Shown here one piece after another: positions 54,676 through 63,741 of a stretch of DNA of 64,000 nt. Within the stretch, counting starts at the first letter, position 1. Each line of letters begins with the position of its first letter. This DNA is from BOG-908 sp965198825 (GTDB lineage Bacteria; Pseudomonadota; Alphaproteobacteria; Acetobacterales; Acetobacteraceae), in the NCBI GenBank assembly GCA_965198825.1, contig CBDAQB010000001.1, positions 682,001 to 746,000 of the forward strand, given 5' to 3'. The position numbers and the translations under genes are program-made. Under the pieces are notes generated by a model. It had not been told where the DNA came from and made no database searches. It worked only from the letters and a program-made list of their open reading frames with translations.

Positions 54676-56006
54676 TGAACGACGGCATGAAACTGACACG
54701 GCGGGCGAGCATGCTTCTGCCGCTGGCCATCGCGCCTGCGCTTGGCGGCTGCGGCGCCTTGGACTGGCTGGGCGACGAGGCGAAGAAGCCGATCGCAGGC
54801 AAGCGCGAGCCGGTGCTGGCTGCGACGCGCGGGCTGCAGATCGACAATCCGGAAGCGGTGACCGTTCCTGCGCCAGTGCGCAACGAGGCGTGGCTGCAAC
54901 CGGGCGGAACGCCGGCGCATTCCGGCGGCAATTTCGCCGGCGGGCTGACCAAGGTGTGGACCACCAGCATCGGGGCCGGCGGCGATTACCGCACGCGGGT
55001 GACAGCGGTGCCGCTCGTCTACGGCGAGCGCGTGTTCACCATGGATACGGACGGCGCAGTGTGCGCCTTCGACATTGCGCGCGGGCGGCGGATCTGGCGC
55101 ACGGTCACCAAGGCCAAAAAGGCGCGCAACAGCAACGTGGGTGGCGGGATCTCCATCGATGGGGGCATCCTCTACGCGGCGACCGGGCGCGGCGAGATCA
55201 TGGCGCTCGATTGCGGCAGCGGGCGCATCATGTGGCGTGCACCGATGCCGTCGCCCGCGCGCTGCGCGCCGACGATCGTCGATGGCCGGATGTTCGTGTG
55301 TACGATCGACGAGAAGCTGATCGCCTATTCGCAAGCCGATGGGCACGAGCTTTGGCTGCACCAGGCGACGCAGACCGATATCGGCACGCTGGCGCAGGCG
55401 TCGCCCGCCTATGCGGACGGGTATGTGGTGGTGGGGTTCGAGTCGGGCGACCTCGTGTGCTGTCGCGCCGAGTCGGGGACCGTCGTGTGGACCGACAACA
55501 TGGGCGCGGTGAAGGGCGTGGTGGGGCTTTCGGAGTTCGCCTCCGTGCGCGCGGCGCCGGCGATCGAGAATGGGCTGGTCTATGCGATCGGGCTGGGCGG
55601 GTTGTTCGCCGCACTCGATCTGCGGTCCGGGCGCCGGGTTTGGGAGCGCGATGTCGCGGGGTCGAACACGCCTTTGCTGGCAGGCGAGTTCCTGTTCGTC
55701 GTGAGTTCGGAGCAGAAGCTCGGGGCGTTGAGCCGCGACGATGGGACGGTGCATTGGGTGAGCGACCTGCCGCGCTTCGAAAATCCGAAGCGCACGAAGG
55801 GGCTGATCAATTGGTATGGGCCGTCGCTGGTAGGCGGCAAGCTGATATTGGTGAGCGACAACGAGAAGATGGCGGTGCTCGACCCTGAGAACGGGCGGCT
55901 TATTACGAGTTCTAACCTGCCTTCTTCCGGGTCGCTGCCGCCTGTCGCGGCGCAGGGTTATACTTTTATTCTCACGGATAATGCGACGTTGATGGCGTTC
56001 AAGTAA
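54675..56006 (+). CDS. bamB: Outer membrane assembly lipoprotein BamB
   Basis: A 443-residue lipoprotein component of the Bam complex that inserts beta-barrel proteins in the outer membrane. The signal ends in a lipobox, APALGGCGALDW (Cys 26). The mature part is an eight-bladed PQQ-like beta-propeller with repeated blade motifs such as YGERVFTMDTDGAVCAFD, ILYAATGRGEIMALDCGSG and LVYAIGLGGLFAALDLRSG. It overlaps the yfgM-like stop by one base and lies before der. Confidence 0.92.
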   Translation: MNDGMKLTRRASMLLPLAIAPALGGCGALDWLGDEAKKPIAGKREPVLAATRGLQIDNPEAVTVPAPVRNEAWLQPGGTPAHSGGNFAGGLTKVWTTSIGAGGDYRTRVTAVPLVYGERVFTMDTDGAVCAFDIARGRRIWRTVTKAKKARNSNVGGGISIDGGILYAATGRGEIMALDCGSGRIMWRAPMPSPARCAPTIVDGRMFVCTIDEKLIAYSQADGHELWLHQATQTDIGTLAQASPAYADGYVVVGFESGDLVCCRAESGTVVWTDNMGAVKGVVGLSEFASVRAAPAIENGLVYAIGLGGLFAALDLRSGRRVWERDVAGSNTPLLAGEFLFVVSSEQKLGALSRDDGTVHWVSDLPRFENPKRTKGLINWYGPSLVGGKLILVSDNEKMAVLDPENGRLITSSNLPSSGSLPPVAAQGYTFILTDNATLMAFK

Positions 56007-56024
56007 ACGCCGGAGACCACCCGA

Positions 56025-56149
56025 GAATTCTACTATGCCGGCCATCTGACGCGCGTTTCTGCGCTTCCGGTGCTCACCGGCCATCAAGGCCGGCTCCGCT
56101 CCGGTTCTCGAAACGCACGCCAGCTGACTCGGCCTAGCGAATTCTCGAG
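56025..56149. repeat. Second dispersed palindromic element, copy 2
   Basis: Inverse orientation of the element at 49576-49699, between bamB and der. Flanking GGAGACCAC and GTGGTCTCC extend the palindrome, so the whole segment can fold into one long hairpin. Confidence 0.8.
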
Positions 56150-56197
56150 TGGTCTCCTAGTCTGGGCAAGGCTGCCCGGCATCTGAAAGTTCAGCCC

Positions 56198-57535
56198 GTG
56201 TCTCCAGGATTGCCCACCGTCGTTATCGCAGGCCGGCCGAATGTCGGGAAATCCACGCTGTTCAACCGGCTGGCGGGGAAGCGGGCGGCTATTGTTTCGG
56301 ATACGCCTGGGGTGACGCGGGACCGCAAGGATGCGGAGGCGATGTTGCGTGGCCGCAATGTGCGGCTGGTAGATACGGCGGGGCTCGAGGAGAGCGATCC
56401 TGAGGCGATCTATGGCCGCATGCGGGCTTCTTCGGAGGCGGCGGTTGGACAGGCGGATCTGATCGTTTTCGTCATCGATGCGCGCGTGGGGGTGACGCCT
56501 GCGGATGAGCATTTTGCGCGCTGGCTGCGGCGGCAATCGAGGCCGGTGTTGCTGGTGGCGAACAAGGCTGAAGGGCGCGGCGGAATTGCAGGCGCGATGG
56601 AAGCTTATGCGCTCGGCCTGGGCGATCCGCTGGCGGTTTCTGCCGAGCATAACGAGGGCATCGCCGACCTGATGCGCGAAATTGCCGAGCTGCTGCCGCC
56701 GGAAGCGGAGGAGGCGGAAGACGAGGCGAGGCCGCTGAAACTTGCCATCGTGGGTCGGCCGAATGCGGGCAAGTCCACCTTGCTCAACCGGCTCGTCGGC
56801 GAGGAGCGGATGATCACCGGGCCGGAGCCCGGGCTGACGCGCGATGCCGTCGCCACCATTCTGGCCGATGCAGACGGGCCCATCGAACTTGTCGATACCG
56901 CGGGTTTGCGCAAGCGCGCGCGGGTCGAGGAGGCGCTCGAGAAGATGTCCGTGTCGGCGAGCATCGAGGCTTTGAAGATGGCCGAGGTGGTGGCGATCAC
57001 CATCGATGCTGCTGGCGGCCTGCACGAACAGGATCTGCAGATCGCCCGGCTGGTGGAGCGCGAGGGGCGCGCGGCCATCCTGGTTCTGAACAAGTGGGAT
57101 GCCGTCGAGGACCGTTCGAAAGCACGCAAGGCGATCGACGACCGGCTGCAGACTTCGATGGTGCAGTTGCGCGGGCTGCCGGTGATTACCGTCTCGGCGA
57201 TGACAGGTGCGGGCATGGAGAAGTTCCTGCCAGCGGTGCGGCGCGCGGCGGCTGTTTGGAACACGCGCGTGCCTACAGGCGAACTTAACCGCTGGTTCGA
57301 GGCAGCTTTGGAACGGCATCCGCCGCCTTTGGTCGAGGGAAGGCGTTTGAAGATGCGCTATGTGACGCAGGCGAAGGCGCGGCCGCCGACTTTTCTGGTG
57401 TTCGGCACGCGGGCTGAGCAGATGCCTGAGGATTATCAAAGGTATTTGGTGAATGGGTTGCGGGAGACTTTCGATCTGCCTGGGACGCCTATTCGGATTC
57501 AGGGGCGGGGGACTAAGAACCCCTATGTGGATTAG
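56198..57535 (+). CDS. der: GTPase Der (EngA)
   Basis: An essential 445-residue GTPase with two tandem G domains, needed for 50S ribosomal subunit assembly. The first domain has VVIAGRPNVGKSTLFNRLAG, DTPGVTRD and VANKAEG; the second has LAIVGRPNAGKSTLLNRLVG near residue 183, DTAGLRKRARVEE and LVLNKWDAVED. A KH-like C-terminal domain ends GTKNPYVD. A GTG start is used. It is the third gene after bamB with a hairpin element between. Confidence 0.97.
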   Translation: MSPGLPTVVIAGRPNVGKSTLFNRLAGKRAAIVSDTPGVTRDRKDAEAMLRGRNVRLVDTAGLEESDPEAIYGRMRASSEAAVGQADLIVFVIDARVGVTPADEHFARWLRRQSRPVLLVANKAEGRGGIAGAMEAYALGLGDPLAVSAEHNEGIADLMREIAELLPPEAEEAEDEARPLKLAIVGRPNAGKSTLLNRLVGEERMITGPEPGLTRDAVATILADADGPIELVDTAGLRKRARVEEALEKMSVSASIEALKMAEVVAITIDAAGGLHEQDLQIARLVEREGRAAILVLNKWDAVEDRSKARKAIDDRLQTSMVQLRGLPVITVSAMTGAGMEKFLPAVRRAAAVWNTRVPTGELNRWFEAALERHPPPLVEGRRLKMRYVTQAKARPPTFLVFGTRAEQMPEDYQRYLVNGLRETFDLPGTPIRIQGRGTKNPYVD

Positions 57536-57549
57536 AAGAAGGCAAGGAC

Positions 57550-57659
57550 TTCTTTTTTGAAAAAAAGAAGCAAAAAACTTTTGCGATGTGGGACCGAGAT
57601 CTTGGTGACGGACGGGCCTAAAGTTGCAAAAAGTTTTTGGTTCTTTTTTCAAAAAGAAC
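57550..57659. repeat. AT-rich intergenic palindrome, full copy overlapping a coding end
   Basis: Both halves lie between der and the next gene; the right half is read as the last codons of the minus-strand gene beginning at 57983. Confidence 0.85.
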
Positions 57660-57983
57660 TCGCTTCCTATGCTTAAGGCTTGCCTTGTTCAGGCCCTCCA
57701 AGAGCGCCGGATCGGCAACGATGCGCTCCGCCGTGTCGACAGCGGCCTGAAGTTGGATGTCCGTCAGATGATGGATGGCGGGGCGTTGCACGACGGTATC
57801 CCAGCGCGCGCCGATGGCGTTGTCGAGGCAGACTCGCATGAAGCAGTGGTCGTTGCGAATCGGCCAGCGGTTGGCGGCTGCCATGCCTGGGAGCGTGACG
57901 CGCGTGAGGTGCTGCCAGCGGGCGAGCAGGTGTTCGCGTGAGTGGGGCTTTGATCCTGACGCTGGTTCTGGATGAGAGGTCAC
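57618..57983 (-). CDS. Small conserved protein of unknown function, C-terminus from repeat
   Basis: A 121-residue frame whose first 107 residues look like a real cytosolic protein (LTRVTLPGMAAANRWPIRND, CFMRVCLDNAIGARWDTVVQ, LQAAVDTAERIVADPALLEG). The last about 14 residues (RVLFEKRTKNFLQL) are translated AT-rich repeat, so the original stop was lost or the repeat was inserted at the gene end. The start may lie downstream of the one given, since its first 15 codons overlap a divergent gene. No family assigned. Confidence 0.7.
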   Translation of the reverse strand: MTSHPEPASGSKPHSREHLLARWQHLTRVTLPGMAAANRWPIRNDHCFMRVCLDNAIGARWDTVVQRPAIHHLTDIQLQAAVDTAERIVADPALLEGLNKASLKHRKRVLFEKRTKNFLQL

Positions 57984-58480
57984 AGGCTTTCTTCGACTGT
58001 GTGCGGGAGCGGTGGTTTCCGGCAGAGCTGAATTTCATTCGTGCGCATGTCACGATGTTTCATCATCTGCCTGGCGAGGCGCTGGCTTCCATCAGGGAGC
58101 ATCTGGCGTCGGTTTGTTCGGTGCAAAGGCCGGTGGGTGTTTCGGTGACGGGGTTGCGGTCGCTGGGGCGTGGGGTGGCTTATGTGTTGCGGGCGCCGGA
58201 GATCGAGGCGTTGCGGGCGGGGCTTGCGGCGCATTGGCGGGATGGGTTGACGGCGCAGGACAGGCAGGGGTGGCGGCCGCATGTGACAGTGCAGAACAAG
58301 GTTTTGCCCGCGGAGGCGCGCGGGTTGCTTGCGCGGTTGCAGGGCGAGTTCGCGCCGTTCGAGGCTGTGGCGACAGGATTGGCGTTGTGGCGGTATTGCG
58401 GTGGGCCTTGGGAGGCGGAGGCTGTTTTGCCGTTCGGCCAAACGGCAGCAGCCAATCCGATGCACAAGGCAAGCGAATAG
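57938..58480 (+). CDS. 2'-5' RNA ligase-family phosphodiesterase
   Basis: A 180-residue protein of the LigT/2H phosphoesterase superfamily. Both catalytic HxTx motifs are visible: RAHVTMFHHL near residue 30 and RPHVTVQNKV near residue 117. Members act on RNA or nucleotide cyclic phosphodiesters. A GTG start gives MSGALILTLVLDERS. The gene is divergent from and slightly overlaps the small conserved gene on the minus strand. AT-rich repeat follows. Confidence 0.87.
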   Translation: MSGALILTLVLDERSQAFFDCVRERWFPAELNFIRAHVTMFHHLPGEALASIREHLASVCSVQRPVGVSVTGLRSLGRGVAYVLRAPEIEALRAGLAAHWRDGLTAQDRQGWRPHVTVQNKVLPAEARGLLARLQGEFAPFEAVATGLALWRYCGGPWEAEAVLPFGQTAAANPMHKASE

Positions 58481-58513
58481 CTCAGCAAGCGCGAAAGAGG
58501 CCCAGCCCAACAA

Positions 58514-58549
58514 ACAAAAGTTTTTTGCTTCTTTTTTTCAAAAAAGAAG
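58514..58549. repeat. AT-rich palindrome, right half only
   Basis: Right half is consensus; no left half after the LigT-like gene stop. Confidence 0.75.
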
Positions 58550-58561
58550 TGCTGCCTTGCT

Positions 58562-59290
58562 TTAGTTGCGAGCCCGAACCAGCTCGCCCTGGCGCGTCTC
58601 CGAAGGCAGGCAAAGCGGCACCAGATGCTCGGCAACGCTGGCGGCAGTAGGGAGGGTGTTAGGGTCCTCGCCTGGAAAAGCCATCGCCCGCATGCGGGTG
58701 GCCGTGCCGCCGGGGTCGAAGAGGTTGATGCGTAGCGGGGTGTTGGCGGCTTCGTCCGCCCAGGTGCGTACGAGTTGCTCCATGCCGGCCTTGGTGGCGG
58801 CGTAGGCGCCCCAGAAGGCGCGGGCGGAGGAGGCGACGCTGCTGGTGACGAAGACGGCGCGGCCGGCGTCCGATGCGGTGAGAACGGGGGCGCAGGTGCG
58901 TATCAGCCGGTAGCTGGAGGTGAGGTTCACGGCGACGCACTCCGCAAAATCGCGGGGGAGGATGTGGCCGACGGGGGTGAGCTTGCCGAGGGCGCCGGCG
59001 TTGTGGACGAGGATGTCGAGGCGGCCGAAGCGCTGGACCAGGGTGGGGCCGACGGCGTCGATCTGCTCGGCCTCCTTCAGGTCGAGCGGCAGGATAGTGG
59101 CGTTGCCGCCTTCGAGGCGGATGCGGTCGTCGGTTTCCTCGAGGCCCCCCTGGGTGCGGGCGGTGATGACCACGTGGGCACCGAGGCGTGCGAGGGCGGC
59201 GGCAGTGGCGGCGCCGATGCCGCGGCTGGCGCCGGTGACGAGGGCGATCCGCCCGGAGAGGGTGCGGCCGTGGAGGGTGTCGCCCGCCAT
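58562..59290 (-). CDS. Short-chain dehydrogenase/reductase following purF
   Basis: A 242-residue NAD(P)-dependent SDR with TGASRGIGAATAAALARLGA near residue 20, VHNAGALG near residue 92 and the active-site pair in AYAATKAGMEQLV near residue 160. It overlaps the purF stop by one base and is the last gene of a cvpA-purF-SDR unit. This gene order is conserved in many alphaproteobacteria, though the SDR substrate is unknown. Confidence 0.9.
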   Translation of the reverse strand: MAGDTLHGRTLSGRIALVTGASRGIGAATAAALARLGAHVVITARTQGGLEETDDRIRLEGGNATILPLDLKEAEQIDAVGPTLVQRFGRLDILVHNAGALGKLTPVGHILPRDFAECVAVNLTSSYRLIRTCAPVLTASDAGRAVFVTSSVASSARAFWGAYAATKAGMEQLVRTWADEAANTPLRINLFDPGGTATRMRAMAFPGEDPNTLPTAASVAEHLVPLCLPSETRQGELVRARN

Positions 59291-60870
59291 CAGCTCATCT
59301 CGTTGAGCAGGCTGAGTTGGCGGGAATGGGGCTCCTCCATGTCCGGCACGGCGACGGGGTAGTCGCCGGTGAAGCAGGCGTCGCAGAAATAGGGGGCTTT
59401 GTTGTCGCGCCTGGTGTGGCCGAGGGCGCGGTAGAGGCCATCCTGGGAGATGAAGGCGAGACTGTCGCAGCCGATCAGCTTGGCCATTTCGTCAATGGTG
59501 TGGCGGGCGGCGAGGAGCTTGCCGCGCTCGGGCGTGTCGATGCCGTAGAAACAGGAGTGCGTGGTGGGCGGCGAGGAGATGCGCATGTGCACTTCGGCGG
59601 CGCCGGCGGCGCGCACCATTTCGACGATCTTCTTGCTGGTGGTGCCGCGCACGATGCTGTCGTCCACCAGGATGACGCGCTTGCCTGCGAGCATCGCCTT
59701 GTTGGCGGAATGCTTGAGTTTCACACCCAGGTTGCGGATGTGGTCGGTGGGTTCGATGAAGGTCCGGCCGACATAGTGGTTGCGTATGATGCCGAGCTCG
59801 AAGGGGACGCCGCTTTCGGCGGAGTAGCCCATGGCCGAGGGGACGCCTGAGTCGGGGACGGGGACGACGATGTCGGCCGGGACGTGGCTTTCGCGCGCGA
59901 GTTCGGCGCCGATGTTCTTGCGCGCCGAATAGACGGGCGTGCCTTCCATGACCGAGTCGGGGCGGGCGAAGTAGATATATTCGAAGACGCAGAAGCGGGC
60001 GGGGCGGGCGGTGAAGGGGCGTATGCTGTGCACGCCCTGGTCGTTGATGACGACGATTTCGCCTGGCTCCACGTCGCGCACGAATTCGGCGCCGACGATG
60101 TCCAGCGCACAGGTTTCGCTGGCGAGCACCCAGCCGCCGATACCTTTTTCGGTGTTGGTTTTGTCATGGGTGCCCAGGGCAGGAACGATGCGGCCGAGGA
60201 TTAAGGGGCGGACGCCGAGCGGGTCGCGCACGCCGATGAGGGCGTCGTTGCTCAGGGCGACGAGGGAGTAGGCGCCGATCACCTGTTTCAGCGCATCGAT
60301 GAGCCGGTCCACGACGGTGGAGTAGAGGCTGATGGCGATGAGGTGGACGAAGACTTCGCTGTCCGTGGTGGACTGGAACAGGCAGCCGCGGCGGACCAGG
60401 GCGCGCTTGAGCGAATGGGCGTTGGTGAGGTTGCCGTTGTGGGCGACGGCGAAGCCGCCGAACTCGAAGTCGGCGTAGAGCGGCTGGACGTTCCGCAGGA
60501 TGGTTTCGCCCGTGGTGGCGTAGCGGTTGTGGCCGATGGCGTTCGGGCCGGGCAGGGAGGCGATGACACGGGCATCGCCGAAATTGTCGCCGACCAGGCC
60601 AAGGCCGCGCTGGGAGTGGAAGCGGCGGCCGTCGTAGCTGACGATGCCGGTGGCTTCCTGGCCGCGGTGCTGGAGGGCGTGCAGGCCAAGGGCGGTGACG
60701 GCGGCGGCATCGACCACGTTCCAGACGCCAAAGACGCCGCACTCCTCGTGCATTTTGTCGTCGTCGCCCGGTCCTGCGGAGTCGAGTCCTGAAGTGTCGA
60801 TTCCTGAGGAGTCGGGGCCGAAGAACTCCGCCTCGTGAGCGTGCGGCTGGTTCGGATCATCCTGGTTCAT
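59290..60870 (-). CDS. purF: Amidophosphoribosyltransferase with propeptide
   Basis: Catalyses the first committed step of purine synthesis, replacing the pyrophosphate of PRPP with an amide from glutamine. In the 526-residue precursor the nucleophile Cys 44 (EECGVFGVW) becomes N-terminal after propeptide removal. The PRPP-binding motif VILVDDSIVRGTTSKKIVEM lies near residue 370. Cys in HSCFYGID and YFCDACFTGDYP suggest the iron-sulfur type of PurF. The start at MNQDDPNQ has AGGAGAG before it; a longer frame is not preferred. The propeptide is rich in Asp, Gly and Ser (SSGIDTSGLDSAG), encoded by a short tandem repeat. Confidence 0.95.
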   Translation of the reverse strand: MNQDDPNQPHAHEAEFFGPDSSGIDTSGLDSAGPGDDDKMHEECGVFGVWNVVDAAAVTALGLHALQHRGQEATGIVSYDGRRFHSQRGLGLVGDNFGDARVIASLPGPNAIGHNRYATTGETILRNVQPLYADFEFGGFAVAHNGNLTNAHSLKRALVRRGCLFQSTTDSEVFVHLIAISLYSTVVDRLIDALKQVIGAYSLVALSNDALIGVRDPLGVRPLILGRIVPALGTHDKTNTEKGIGGWVLASETCALDIVGAEFVRDVEPGEIVVINDQGVHSIRPFTARPARFCVFEYIYFARPDSVMEGTPVYSARKNIGAELARESHVPADIVVPVPDSGVPSAMGYSAESGVPFELGIIRNHYVGRTFIEPTDHIRNLGVKLKHSANKAMLAGKRVILVDDSIVRGTTSKKIVEMVRAAGAAEVHMRISSPPTTHSCFYGIDTPERGKLLAARHTIDEMAKLIGCDSLAFISQDGLYRALGHTRRDNKAPYFCDACFTGDYPVAVPDMEEPHSRQLSLLNEMS

Positions 60871-60953
60871 CCGGCTCTCCTGCCATGCGGGATCGCGAGT
60901 CCGCCGCATGAAAACGTCAGTGGCGCTCGAAAAGCTGCGCTGGCAACCGTCAG

Positions 60954-61535
60954 CTAGTGCGGCGCGGTCCTTGGTCCAAGCGCACTGCCCTCAGGGCTGG
61001 CCTGCAAGAGGTCCGCCGAGGTGGTGGGGCGGCCATCGGGCGGCGGGGCGACGCGGGGGCGGTAGAGCTGCGGCACCTGTCCCGCGACCCATTGGGCGCC
61101 CTGGTAGATCAGCGGCAGGCTGCGCGCTTCCTGCACCTGGGTGGGCCATTTCTCCGGCGGGAGCATCTGCGCCAACGGGATGTAGGCGATGATCAGAAGC
61201 AGGGCGCCGCGCAGAAGGCCGAACACCAGGCCCAGGGTGCGGTCGAGGCCGCCGAGGACGGAGAGGCTGACGAGCCGGCCGACGAGGTTCGACAGCAGCG
61301 AGAACACGATGAGCAGAACGACGAAGACGATGACGTAGGCGGCAGGGTCGGCCAGGTCGGGGTTGCCGATGGCGCGTGCGGTGAGCGGCATGACCTGGGG
61401 ACCGTAGATCCAGGCGCCGTAGCCGGCGGCGATCCAGGACGCCAGGCCGAGCAGCTCGCGCACCATGCCCCGGGAGAGGCCCAGGAGAGCGGAGATGGCG
61501 ATTACCGCGAGAACGCAGAGGTCTACTAGGTTCAT
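60954..61535 (-). CDS. cvpA: CvpA-family membrane protein
   Basis: A 193-residue inner-membrane protein with four hydrophobic helices, starting MNLVDLCVLAVIAISALLGL and including VIVFVVLLIVFSLLSNLVG. Homologues are needed for colicin V production or envelope homeostasis; the exact function is unsettled. It precedes purF, the same order as in E. coli, and the 83 bases between them leave purF likely dependent on this promoter. The C-terminal tail is Pro/Arg-rich (RPRVAPPPDGRPTTS). Confidence 0.88.
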   Translation of the reverse strand: MNLVDLCVLAVIAISALLGLSRGMVRELLGLASWIAAGYGAWIYGPQVMPLTARAIGNPDLADPAAYVIVFVVLLIVFSLLSNLVGRLVSLSVLGGLDRTLGLVFGLLRGALLLIIAYIPLAQMLPPEKWPTQVQEARSLPLIYQGAQWVAGQVPQLYRPRVAPPPDGRPTTSADLLQASPEGSALGPRTAPH

Positions 61536-61553
61536 GGGGAGGCCTTAAGCGTG

Positions 61554-61664
61554 TTCTTTTTTGAAAAAAAGAACCAAAAAACTTTTACGGCCTTCCGGCC
61601 CGGCCTGCGGACACGCCCGGCCTCGAATTGCAAAAGTTTTTTGCTGCCCTTTTTTAAAAAAGAC
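61554..61664. repeat. AT-rich intergenic palindrome, full copy
   Basis: Lies between divergent cvpA and the GGDEF gene. The rest of that 310-base gap (to 61845) holds the leader of the GGDEF gene; a TATAGT at about 61772-61777 could be a -10 element. Confidence 0.85.
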
Positions 61665-61845
61665 GTGCTTTCCCGTCCCCTGCCTTACTAGGGTATGCCA
61701 GCGTCCGGAACATTCGGATCGCGGGATGGTTGCAATACAACTTATTCTTTCCCGTAACCGGAAACGTGCGCTATAGTCTCGCAATCGAACTTGACTGCCG
61801 GAGCCCCGATGCCGCCCCTGAATTCCCGTCCTCCTCCCAGAGACG

Positions 61846-63492
61846 ATGAGCGCCACTCTCGCTCCTGAGATGGTGGAGGCGCCCAACCGTCTGAGCCTCG
61901 CGCTGACCCTCTCGCGCACGGGTTTCCCTGCGCGCGCCTACGGGATCGCGCTGGCGGCGCACGATCAGGCGCTTCGCAATGCGGACGAGGCGCTGCTGGC
62001 GGCGACGGGGGATTGCCTGGCGGATTGCTGCGGCATGACGGCGCAATACGAGCAGGGAATACGGTTCGCGCGGTCGGCGCGGGCGCTCTGGCAAGCGCGG
62101 GGAGACGAGGCGCGTCAGGCCGGCTCCGCAAGCCGCCTGGCGCAACTGCTGTCGGCGATCGGTGAGCCGGACGCGATGCTGGAGGCGGAGGCGGGACTCG
62201 CTCTGGCCGAGCGCGCGGGCGACACGGTCGAGCTGATACGGGCCCTCGATTCGATCTCGGTGACGTTGAACCTGCTGAAGCAGCCGGACCGCTCGCTTCC
62301 GTTCAGCGAACGGGCCATCGCGCTGAGCCGCGGTGCCGGCATGCCCATTCCGATCATCCTGATCAATTACGCAGAGGCGCGTGTTCAGGCGGCGTTGCTG
62401 GAGACCGCCGTGGATGTGGATCTGAGCGGCGAAGTCGAACACGCGCTGGCGTTGACACGCGAGGCGATGGCTTACGCGCGGGAGCGTGGCGATGGATGGC
62501 TCGAGCGGCTGGCGATCACCAATGTCGCTGAATACAGCCTGCATCGGGGTGACTGGAGAACGGCGGAGTCGGTGCTGCCGTCGTTCGACGATGCGCCGGG
62601 AGAGATCACCGACCGCTGCCGCGGGCACCATCTGCTGATGCGTGGCCGAATGCTTCTCGCGCGGGAACAGCCGGGCGAGGCGCTGGAGCCTTTGCTGGCG
62701 TGCCGGCGGCTGGTCACCGTTGTAAACGATCTGGAGATCACGGCGCCCTGCCACCTGGATGTGGCGCGCGCCTATGCGGCGCTTGGCGACTTCAAGGCGG
62801 CCTATGGCGCGCACCAGGCTTATCACGATGCGTTCGTGCGCCAGGCTTCAGAAGCGGCGCAGCGCCGTGCGCGCATCTGCGCGCTGCATCGCGAGGCGGA
62901 GCAGTGGCGCGCCGCGGCGACGGAGGCGGAGATGCGGGCGGCCGATCTCACCGTCACCAACGAATTGCTGGCGCGCGAGGCCGAGCGGCTGACACGCACC
63001 AGCCTGGAGGATCCGCTCACCGGCCTGCCGAACAGGCGCCAGCTCGATGTTGCGTTCCTCGATCTGCTGACGACTGGCGCCTCGTTCGTGCTGGCGATGA
63101 TCGATGTCGATCACTTCAAGCAGGTCAATGACCGGTTCTCCCATCCGGTGGGCGATGCCGTGCTGCGTACGATCGGCAAGCTTCTCGACGATGGGGCGAG
63201 GTCGGACGATCTGGTGGTGCGTTATGGCGGCGAGGAATTTGCGCTGCTGATGCGCGGTGCCGACCTCGATATGGCCGATGTCGCGTGCCATCGCTTGCGC
63301 CATGCGGTGCAGAGTTACGATTGGCACAGCCTGCGGCCGGGACTCGCGGTGACGATCAGCGTGGGGGTGGCGCATTCCTCCGAGGGGCCGTCGCACGATG
63401 TGATTGTTTCGTTGGCAGACCTGCGGCTTTACCAGGCCAAGCAGGGGGGGCGGAACATGGTGGTGAGCGGGAATGTGGCTATCGACGTGTGA
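61846..63492 (+). CDS. Diguanylate cyclase with TPR-like sensor region
   Basis: A 548-residue protein. Residues 1 to about 350 are helical repeats (LALTLSRTGFPARAYGIALA, ALDSISVTLNLLKQPDRSLP) resembling a tetratricopeptide region without a membrane segment. The GGDEF domain starts at DPLTGLPNRRQLD near residue 390; its active site is GGEEF at residues 461-465. The RSDD at 452-455 is a normal product-inhibition (I-site) motif. It should make cyclic di-GMP in the cytosol. It interrupts what is otherwise a radA-cvpA-purF neighbourhood and reads in the opposite direction to its neighbours. Confidence 0.92.
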   Translation: MSATLAPEMVEAPNRLSLALTLSRTGFPARAYGIALAAHDQALRNADEALLAATGDCLADCCGMTAQYEQGIRFARSARALWQARGDEARQAGSASRLAQLLSAIGEPDAMLEAEAGLALAERAGDTVELIRALDSISVTLNLLKQPDRSLPFSERAIALSRGAGMPIPIILINYAEARVQAALLETAVDVDLSGEVEHALALTREAMAYARERGDGWLERLAITNVAEYSLHRGDWRTAESVLPSFDDAPGEITDRCRGHHLLMRGRMLLAREQPGEALEPLLACRRLVTVVNDLEITAPCHLDVARAYAALGDFKAAYGAHQAYHDAFVRQASEAAQRRARICALHREAEQWRAAATEAEMRAADLTVTNELLAREAERLTRTSLEDPLTGLPNRRQLDVAFLDLLTTGASFVLAMIDVDHFKQVNDRFSHPVGDAVLRTIGKLLDDGARSDDLVVRYGGEEFALLMRGADLDMADVACHRLRHAVQSYDWHSLRPGLAVTISVGVAHSSEGPSHDVIVSLADLRLYQAKQGGRNMVVSGNVAIDV

Positions 63493-63527
63493 CCTGTTGT
63501 CGGCTTTGGGGGGGTTGAGAGGTTCTT

Positions 63528-63712
63528 AAGATCAACCACGAAGACACGAAGAGCACGAAGGTTCACGAAGGAGATTTGTGCTGGTGTTTGCTGCCGGGCT
63601 CACCTGCAGCGCAGCCAATCTGTTTGAGTTATTGAGCTGATTTTTGGGCTTCGCCCGGCTTCTTCGTGAAGCTTCGTGTTCTTCGTGTCTTCGTGTCTTC
63701 GTGGTTGATCTT
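63528..63712. repeat. Long imperfect inverted repeat
   Basis: Left arm at 63528-63572, with AAGATCAACCACGAAGACAC then CGAAG units. The right arm at 63661-63712 is its reverse complement with one extra nine-base unit. The loop is about 90 bases. It lies between the convergent GGDEF and radA genes and can form a large hairpin, possibly a bidirectional terminator. Confidence 0.85.
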
Positions 63713-63741
63713 GACTGACTTTCCGCCGCAGCGAACGCCGA

